A stretch of DNA of 64,000 bases from positions 48,452 through 112,451 of the forward strand of contig JBJECE010000031.1 of assembly GCA_051870755.1 (NCBI GenBank), written 5' to 3'. The stretch is from W0P28-013 sp051870755 (GTDB lineage: Bacteria > Bacteroidota > Bacteroidia > Bacteroidales > Paludibacteraceae). How positions within the stretch are numbered: the first letter of the stretch is position 1; each line of letters begins with the position of its first letter. Positions 58,943 through 64,000 of this stretch are shown piece by piece. The position numbers and the translations under genes are program-made. The notes beneath the pieces are model-generated. The model was not told the DNA's origin, did no database searches, and was given only the letters and a program-made list of their open reading frames with translations.

Positions 58943-59098
58943 ATGGACATCATCGCCTATCTGATTATCGTAGCGGCCGTGAGTACCGCTTTGTGGCAAA
59001 CGTTTCGCAAATACAAAAACAAAAACGACTGCGACCACGCCTGCGACGGCTGCTCCCTACGCGATGTGTGCGGTCAAAAGCCATCGGAAAAACCGTAA
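58943..59098 (+). CDS. FeoB-associated Cys-rich membrane protein
   Basis: 51 residues from the ATG at 58943, too short to be obvious in automatic calling. One TM helix (IIAYLIIVAAVSTALW) is followed by a Cys-rich tail NDCDHACDGCSLRDVCG with four Cys. Proteins of this form regularly follow feoB in Bacteroidota and Firmicutes and may be FeoC substitutes or metal-binding accessories. It is the last gene of the feo operon, before a terminator. The function is inferred from neighbourhood only. Confidence 0.85.
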   Translation: MDIIAYLIIVAAVSTALWQTFRKYKNKNDCDHACDGCSLRDVCGQKPSEKP

Positions 59099-59100
59099 GA

Positions 59101-59128
59101 AAAGGCGCTTTTTTGCAAAAACGCCTTC
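59101..59128. terminator. Intrinsic terminator between feo operon and aminotransferase gene
   Basis: AAGGCG (59102-59107) pairs with CGCCTT (59121-59127 region), with T-rich and A-rich inner strands that can extend the pairing. It lies directly after the small Cys-rich gene and before the convergent aminotransferase stop, so it may serve both. Confidence 0.65.
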
Positions 59129-59155
59129 TGCTATAAAATGCTTTTTATCAGTACT

Positions 59156-60349
59156 TTATGATAATTCAGCCAATGCTTTTTTGATGCGCGACATCGCTTC
59201 GATAAGTTTATCGTCGCTTGTGGCATACGATAGGCGAATGCACTCCGGCGCGCCAAAGGCAGCACCGCCAACACACGCCACATGCGCCGTTTCGAGCAGA
59301 TACATCGCCAAGTCGGAAGCCGTTTCGATGACACGTCCATCGGCAGCATGTTTTCCAAAAAACGCTTTACATTCAGGGAACAGATAAAACGCGCCCATCG
59401 GTCGATTGACCCGCAAGCCCGGTATATCGGAGGCTAAACGATAGACCAAATCGCGACGGCGACGAAAAGCCTCACGCATCTCGGCCACACACGTTTGGTC
59501 GCCGCGATAGGCCGCCTCGGCGGCTTTTTGGGCAATGCTGCTTGCGCCCGACGTGTATTGTCCCTGCAGTTTGATGCACGCTTTGGCCAGCCACAACGGT
59601 GCAGCCACCCAACCGAGCCGCCAACCGGTCATGGCATACGCTTTCGACACGCCATTGACGATGGCCACTCTGCCCTCCAATTCGGGGAACTGCGCTATCG
59701 ACTCGTGCCGCCCCACATAGTTGATGTGTTCGTAAATTTCGTCGGCTATCACCAAAATATTCGGACAATTAGCCAACACGGCGGCCAAGGCTGCCAACTC
59801 ATCGTGTGTATAAACGCTGCCCGTCGGGTTCGATGGCGAACAGAGTATCAAGGCTTTGGTGCGCGGTGTGATGGCCGCTTCCAACTGTTCGGGCGTGATT
59901 TTGAAATCCGTATCCAACGTTGTGGGGATAATGACGCTTTCGCCATCGGCCAACTTGACCATCTCCACATAACTGACCCAATACGGCGCCGGCACAATCA
60001 CCTCGTCGCCCGCCCCGACAACCGACATCAGCACATTGCAAACGGCCTGTTTGGCGCCATTGGAACAGACGATTTGAGTCGGAGCGAAATCGAGATTGTT
60101 TTCGCGTTTCAGTTTGTCGCTGATGGCCTGCCGCAACGATAAATAGCCCGGCACAGGCGAATAGAACGAGAAATTGTCGTCAATGGCCTGCTTGGCGGCA
60201 TCCTTGATGTGTTGTGGGGTGAAAAAATCGGGTTCGCCGACGCTCAAATTGATAACATCGACGCCTTGCGCGCGCAATTCGCTACTTTTCTGCGACATAG
60301 CCAACGTTTCCGATTCGGCCATGGCTTTCAAACGATATGATAATTCCAT
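59156..60349 (-). CDS. Aspartate-type PLP aminotransferase
   Basis: A 397-residue fold-type I aminotransferase of the AspC-Ib group: LSVGEPDFFTP near 36 and PGYLSLRQAI near 70. It also has GDEVIVPAPYWVSY near 114, SPSNPTGSVY near 170, the PLP lysine in NGVSKAYAMTGWRLGW near 235, and the C-terminal RLSYATS with the substrate Arg. It likely makes aspartate and glutamate from their 2-oxo acids; aromatic or prephenate activity is known in some relatives. It is transcribed alone. No convincing promoter match was found in the AT-rich leader. Confidence 0.92.
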   Translation of the reverse strand: MELSYRLKAMAESETLAMSQKSSELRAQGVDVINLSVGEPDFFTPQHIKDAAKQAIDDNFSFYSPVPGYLSLRQAISDKLKRENNLDFAPTQIVCSNGAKQAVCNVLMSVVGAGDEVIVPAPYWVSYVEMVKLADGESVIIPTTLDTDFKITPEQLEAAITPRTKALILCSPSNPTGSVYTHDELAALAAVLANCPNILVIADEIYEHINYVGRHESIAQFPELEGRVAIVNGVSKAYAMTGWRLGWVAAPLWLAKACIKLQGQYTSGASSIAQKAAEAAYRGDQTCVAEMREAFRRRRDLVYRLASDIPGLRVNRPMGAFYLFPECKAFFGKHAADGRVIETASDLAMYLLETAHVACVGGAAFGAPECIRLSYATSDDKLIEAMSRIKKALAELS

Positions 60350-60402
60350 AATTTAATAATATTTAGTTATTTTACACTAAAAAAAACACAATTATTGCCT
60401 TT

Positions 60403-63400
60403 TTATAATTTGAAATTATAATCAAAAGCCTTAATCACTTCTCGCTGCTTATTCTTGATTTGATAAATTAATTTTAATCGACCAAAATCATCATATTCAT
60501 AGTAGGTTGTCAGCCCGGCATCAGTTGTCATAGTACTAATACCAATTAAAGGCTTATAAGTATAAACAGAAATATGAGCATACGATAAATTATTGCTAAT
60601 TTGGCTTTTCAAACTAAGCAAATCATTTAATGTTGGCATTTCATTGATTGCCAAAGACGTTATGGTATTATTACCAATTGCATTCAACAATTGGTCTGCA
60701 TAAATTCCTTCTATTTTCATAATTGGATATTGGTGTTTGTAACTCCATAAATAGCAAGTGCGTAGTCCCGATGTTTTGTCAAAGACTTCAAATAGATTGC
60801 CATCCTCGTGGTATTGATATACGCAATTATTACGCATGAGAGAATCCAACGTGTATGAATTATTATTCAACGTAACCATATTCCCGAGAGAAGATAGTGG
60901 TTCTGTCAAAGTCAATTGATATTGGGCAGATGGACGTATGGCTCCATTATAATAATCATAAGTTAGTACTTGTGATTCTATAATATTGCCATGGTCACTT
61001 TTATCATACATAAGTGGATGGACAATATGTTTATTTTGCATACCTGCAATGGGATGTGTATCGGATGGTGGAATATAATCTGTCGAATATTTATAGTTAG
61101 TACAAATAATTTTAGTAGCATTTATACTATCCAATAACGATTTCAATAGTTCTGTATCATAATTATAAGTGTAGTATGTATTTTGTTCAACAGGATGTAA
61201 TCCATCGTTATTGAAAGTAATTTCTTGCTTATGCTTTAAAAATTTTTTTCCAGTTTGTAAATAATAAATATCGACAAAATAGTATGATGGTCCTGACGTA
61301 TAACTAAAACATTGATATTGTGCTAATTCGTATTGTCTAACGACATTTGAGAAAATTTTGCGTGAATCATGTAATGTGTAGTCGTAGGAAATTTGTTTTA
61401 TCAATGTATCGTTATTAAAATATTTTGTACTTTGCAACGATGCATTTTGATAGAAACGTCCTAAGATTTTTTCATTAAATGGCTGTGTTGTAAAGCCATA
61501 GTTAGTACGATTCAATAAAAGTGCTGAACAAGCAAACACATTGTTTCTTACCACGCCGACACCTTCAACAGAAGTTTGATCTGACAGATAGTTAGAAATA
61601 GAATAATTATATTCGATCTTTGATGTGTTATTAGTATTAGATGTTATTTCCTCTATAGTGCCATAGGTTACTAATTCTCCGTATGAAATATTAGAAAAAT
61701 CAGGGAAGTTACTAAAATTCATACAACCATCTACAGAAGAAGTTGCTGTTGAAACATATGGATCACGTATATGATAAAAATAATTCGGTCGTGCAAAGTA
61801 TAGCGAGTTCCCTTGGGTGTAGTTATAGGCTTTAACAACTGAATCGTTGTTAGTTTTGGAAACAATTTTGTGAATACGCAAACCAGATACAAATAAAGTT
61901 TGATAACCAACACCACCAGCCATAGTACAACTATGTGGTTCATACTGAAATTCCGTTATCCCACCAGTCGGATAAGTGATGCTTTTCAGGGACAAAGCCC
62001 GCAAACAAGAAGCATTTAATTGTCGATTACCACATTTTGCTATAAAATTATTTAATGATTGCATATCAGCCGGTATAGTTATTCCGAGAGAAGAATAATA
62101 TGTACGCAAATACTGATCAAAAAATAAAATCTGATGGTTGGTGTACTCTACCACCTCGTTCATTTTTGGAAAAGACCGTAAAGCGCTATATGCATTTTCA
62201 GCATTAGTTATTTCTTCATTAAAATACCCCCAATGATCAAAACCATTAGGACAATTTCTATAAGGTAAGTTATGATTATTTTCACTATAATAGTTGAATG
62301 AATATAGTGGCATCCGCTGACCATTTGATGCGATTTCTTGTACACTCGCTAGTTTGAGTCGTTTGTGCAATGTAGTGTCAGTTTGATCATGCCAATCGGT
62401 TGTAAAATAACCATGTTGCAAAGATAGTTTTTTGACTCTTGTTGTGCCATAAGCATATACCGCTATTTCATCTAATTGTTTGCCACCGTCTAAATCTTGC
62501 CTGCCAGAGTAAGAAAAAATAATCCGATTTTGAGTTCTGTTATGGACAATTGCACTAATCAACAGTGCATTGTGTTGAATTTGTTGATTGCTGAAAGTCT
62601 GCTTATTGCAATAAAAATTATCCCAAGACTGATTATTAAAACGAGTATTAAAAGAGCGAATGCCATAATCACCATAAGCACCAGAATTAGCATCTGTGCA
62701 ACTTTCGGTATATGTTTTGATATACCCCAATGGACGTGTTGAATATACTTCATTAGTGCTAAGGTAAGAAAATGTCAGTGTATCCAGTACATCAGCACTT
62801 ATCATATAGTGCAAATACCATGCTGTATAATTTTTATTTATTCTGCTACTAGGGGTAGGATCTCGAAATACAGGATACGTACTCCCATTAAGGTAATTCA
62901 TATCTATGGTTCCTATTTCCGATTCTGTCAACTCTCTACAATCAAATACATACCGAATACCATCATTGTCAACCATAGTAAACGAGTTGGTTGCAAAATT
63001 AAAAAGTATTTCAATACCATCGCAATTGTTTAGAAAAAAAACGGAATCATTTTGCAAAACAAATTGACCAACATGCCCATTGACATTATAAGTATAAATG
63101 TCGTGTTCGGCATCCTTCGGATCTATTTGGGTGTTATAAGGGTCTAAAAGTTCCAAGTTGTTCCATGAGATATTATCTTTCGAAAATTGATCAAAGGTAA
63201 GCGCAGGCATAGTATTCCGGATTAATTGTTCGTTCTCATCTAACCTAAAATCAGGTTCTCCTACGCACTGTACTGCAATGCACCCTCCGGCATTCAAACT
63301 CCAACCTAAACCAACCGATGAGGCAATGTCATCAACTTTTATACCTGACGCATGATAACTCAAACTAATAGGCAATGATAATTGTCCCGCTTTTAACTCG

Positions 63401-63600
63401 TAAAGTGGTAGATTAATTTGTGGTATTCCCGTGTAATAATCGACCGGATACTCGCCATATTTTCCGAGCGAGGCTGCATCCGGCGAAGCATGATGCACTT
63501 TGGGTGTGTATGGAGAAAAATATTCATCTTGAGCGTATGCTGAAGACATAAATAACACACATACTACAATAAAAATTACTAATCGAACGTTTATTTTCAT
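60403..63600 (-). CDS. Large Rhs/YD-repeat-like exported protein, AT-rich
   Basis: A 1065-residue protein with a signal peptide (~1-23, SSAYA). The Rhs/SpvB-type entry motif is PVDYYTGIPQINLPLYELKAG then LPISLSYHASGIKVDDIASSVGLGWSLNAGG. A long beta-rich region follows, and it ends with a YD-type unit TYYEYDDFGRLKLIYQIKNKQREVIKAFDYNFKL. No polymorphic toxin domain follows the last repeat; the frame simply stops. The gene is much richer in A+T than its neighbours, indicating lateral origin. Members are surface-exposed wall or adhesion/toxin-delivery-like shells. Its upstream region is occupied by an insertion sequence. Confidence 0.83.
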   Translation of the reverse strand: MKINVRLVIFIVVCVLFMSSAYAQDEYFSPYTPKVHHASPDAASLGKYGEYPVDYYTGIPQINLPLYELKAGQLSLPISLSYHASGIKVDDIASSVGLGWSLNAGGCIAVQCVGEPDFRLDENEQLIRNTMPALTFDQFSKDNISWNNLELLDPYNTQIDPKDAEHDIYTYNVNGHVGQFVLQNDSVFFLNNCDGIEILFNFATNSFTMVDNDGIRYVFDCRELTESEIGTIDMNYLNGSTYPVFRDPTPSSRINKNYTAWYLHYMISADVLDTLTFSYLSTNEVYSTRPLGYIKTYTESCTDANSGAYGDYGIRSFNTRFNNQSWDNFYCNKQTFSNQQIQHNALLISAIVHNRTQNRIIFSYSGRQDLDGGKQLDEIAVYAYGTTRVKKLSLQHGYFTTDWHDQTDTTLHKRLKLASVQEIASNGQRMPLYSFNYYSENNHNLPYRNCPNGFDHWGYFNEEITNAENAYSALRSFPKMNEVVEYTNHQILFFDQYLRTYYSSLGITIPADMQSLNNFIAKCGNRQLNASCLRALSLKSITYPTGGITEFQYEPHSCTMAGGVGYQTLFVSGLRIHKIVSKTNNDSVVKAYNYTQGNSLYFARPNYFYHIRDPYVSTATSSVDGCMNFSNFPDFSNISYGELVTYGTIEEITSNTNNTSKIEYNYSISNYLSDQTSVEGVGVVRNNVFACSALLLNRTNYGFTTQPFNEKILGRFYQNASLQSTKYFNNDTLIKQISYDYTLHDSRKIFSNVVRQYELAQYQCFSYTSGPSYYFVDIYYLQTGKKFLKHKQEITFNNDGLHPVEQNTYYTYNYDTELLKSLLDSINATKIICTNYKYSTDYIPPSDTHPIAGMQNKHIVHPLMYDKSDHGNIIESQVLTYDYYNGAIRPSAQYQLTLTEPLSSLGNMVTLNNNSYTLDSLMRNNCVYQYHEDGNLFEVFDKTSGLRTCYLWSYKHQYPIMKIEGIYADQLLNAIGNNTITSLAINEMPTLNDLLSLKSQISNNLSYAHISVYTYKPLIGISTMTTDAGLTTYYEYDDFGRLKLIYQIKNKQREVIKAFDYNFKL

Positions 63601-63610
63601 AATTACACTC

Positions 63611-64000
63611 CTGTCCCGTAAAAGTGGATAAGTTGGTCTTTGAAATAATTGAAATACAGTCTATTAGAAGTAATCTTTCATGTGCGACGATTTGAATTTG
63701 TAATTTTGCAGCCCATAAAAGGACTGCTCTATGAACAAAGACAAATATGTATTCGCTCAATGGTTGAATTTCTCGACAACAACAAGTTCCGTCACTTGGT
63801 TGACAAGTACGATGGGAACAGGTATGTCAAGTCATTCACTTGCTGGAATCAGCTCATGGCACTCATGTTCGGACAACTCTGTAATCGTGAGAGTCTGCGT
63901 GATGTTGTCGTTGCATTGGAGGCTCACCAATCCAAGTGCTACCATCTTGGCATGGGGCGTAATCCAATAGCGAAAACGACATTTGCCACAGCGAATCAGA
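63611..64000 (+). mobile_element. Left part of an IS4-family (DUF4372-type) insertion sequence
   Basis: A transposase N-terminal region begins at 63731 with a TAATTTTG element at 63701-63708 in front. CTGTCCCGTAAAAG at 63611-63624 could be the outer end of the left inverted repeat; the right end lies beyond the window, so this cannot be checked here. The element sits only ~10 nt upstream of the Rhs-like ATG (63600). Any original Rhs promoter would have been displaced. Confidence 0.55.
63731..64000 (+). pseudogene. IS4-family transposase (DUF4372 N-terminus), frameshifted and cut by window edge
   Basis: Translation from the ATG at 63731 begins MNKDKYVFAQ, the conserved DUF4372 start, but then diverges. 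Reading on in the +1 frame from 63762 restores the family sequence: VEFLDNNKFRHLVDKYDG, then FTCWNQLMALMFGQLCNRESLRDVVVALEAH and the HLGMGRNPIAKTTFATANQ end at the window edge. One nucleotide is therefore missing at about 63760/63761, after the CAA codon. The deletion probably inactivates the enzyme unless it is a sequencing error. The catalytic DDE region lies outside the window. Confidence 0.78.

Noticed and set aside
60403..60421. 9-bp palindrome TTATAATTT/AAATTATAA over the Rhs stop
   Set aside because: Pure A/T, coding, and expected by chance in such AT-rich sequence.

Overview
The window reads as chromosomal DNA of a Bacteroidota bacterium, most likely order Bacteroidales. The evidence is the repeated TAnnTTTG promoter element (often with an upstream TTTG about 19 nt away), the near absence of Shine-Dalgarno sequences, and lineage-typical genes: DUF4271-hemD(TTG start)-rnpA-yidD, a FeoA-FeoB fusion, dapL, a PorE-like protein, the CNNM/GldE-like, LptC and PpiD genes downstream of coaX, and a type IX secretion (T9SS) sorting tail on an amylase. 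Genus cannot be resolved from this sequence.

Layout. (1) 1-17,712, minus strand: a polyketide/fatty-acid-like biosynthetic operon of the aryl-polyene/flexirubin type. From its promoter it holds an aromatic amino acid ammonia-lyase, ACP, LpxL-like acyltransferase, B12-binding radical SAM enzyme, ketosynthase with a second degenerate ketosynthase-like domain, ACP, ketosynthase, Cys-less ketosynthase-like protein, polysaccharide deacetylase, LolA-like carrier, glycosyltransferase-DUF2062, and an MMPL-PlsC-methyltransferase trifunctional protein that runs off the left edge. Expected missing functions (ligase, ketoreductase, dehydratase, thioesterase, possibly DarA/DarB) would lie to the left. The operon is interrupted at 6,902-10,424 by an AT-rich four-gene DpnII-type restriction-modification module that brings its own promoter. 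It includes a Dam-ParB fusion and an unrecognised protein. (2) 17,815-24,548: transglutaminase-like protein, a three-gene DUF3791-DUF3990-small protein module (putative ADP-ribosyltransferase-fold toxin system), pyruvate:ferredoxin oxidoreductase, and a DUF6922-AbiEii-like nucleotidyltransferase pair. A 30-bp repeat links the AbiEii gene to the PFOR upstream region.

(3) 24,812-39,034, minus strand: a long envelope and housekeeping run. It holds a metallophosphoesterase-PQQ propeller fusion, two paralogous lipoproteins translationally coupled to a radical SAM/SPASM enzyme, a PorE-like T9SS component, thyA, coaX, an outer-membrane protein, a TPR protein, LptC, a CNNM/CorC protein and a PpiD-like isomerase. 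(4) 39,300-42,872, plus strand: beta-barrel protein, S41 lipoprotein peptidase, Ste24-like protease and a tiny lipoprotein. (5) 42,948-59,098, both strands: DUF389 protein, HemW, DapL, SRPBCC protein, shikimate kinase, CrtI-like oxidoreductase, T9SS-exported GH13 amylase, DUF4271/HemD/RnpA/YidD, an ABC-F protein, FeoAB and its Cys-rich partner. (6) 59,156-64,000: aspartate-type aminotransferase, an AT-rich Rhs-like surface protein, and the left part of an IS4-type (DUF4372) insertion sequence. That element lies just upstream of the Rhs start codon and carries an early frameshift in its transposase.

The main points of interest are the restriction-modification module inside the biosynthetic operon, the radical SAM/lipoprotein/PorE coupling, the DUF3791-DUF3990 trio, and the ammonia-lyase plus B12-radical-SAM chemistry of the biosynthetic locus. 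No tRNA, rRNA or CRISPR array was seen.
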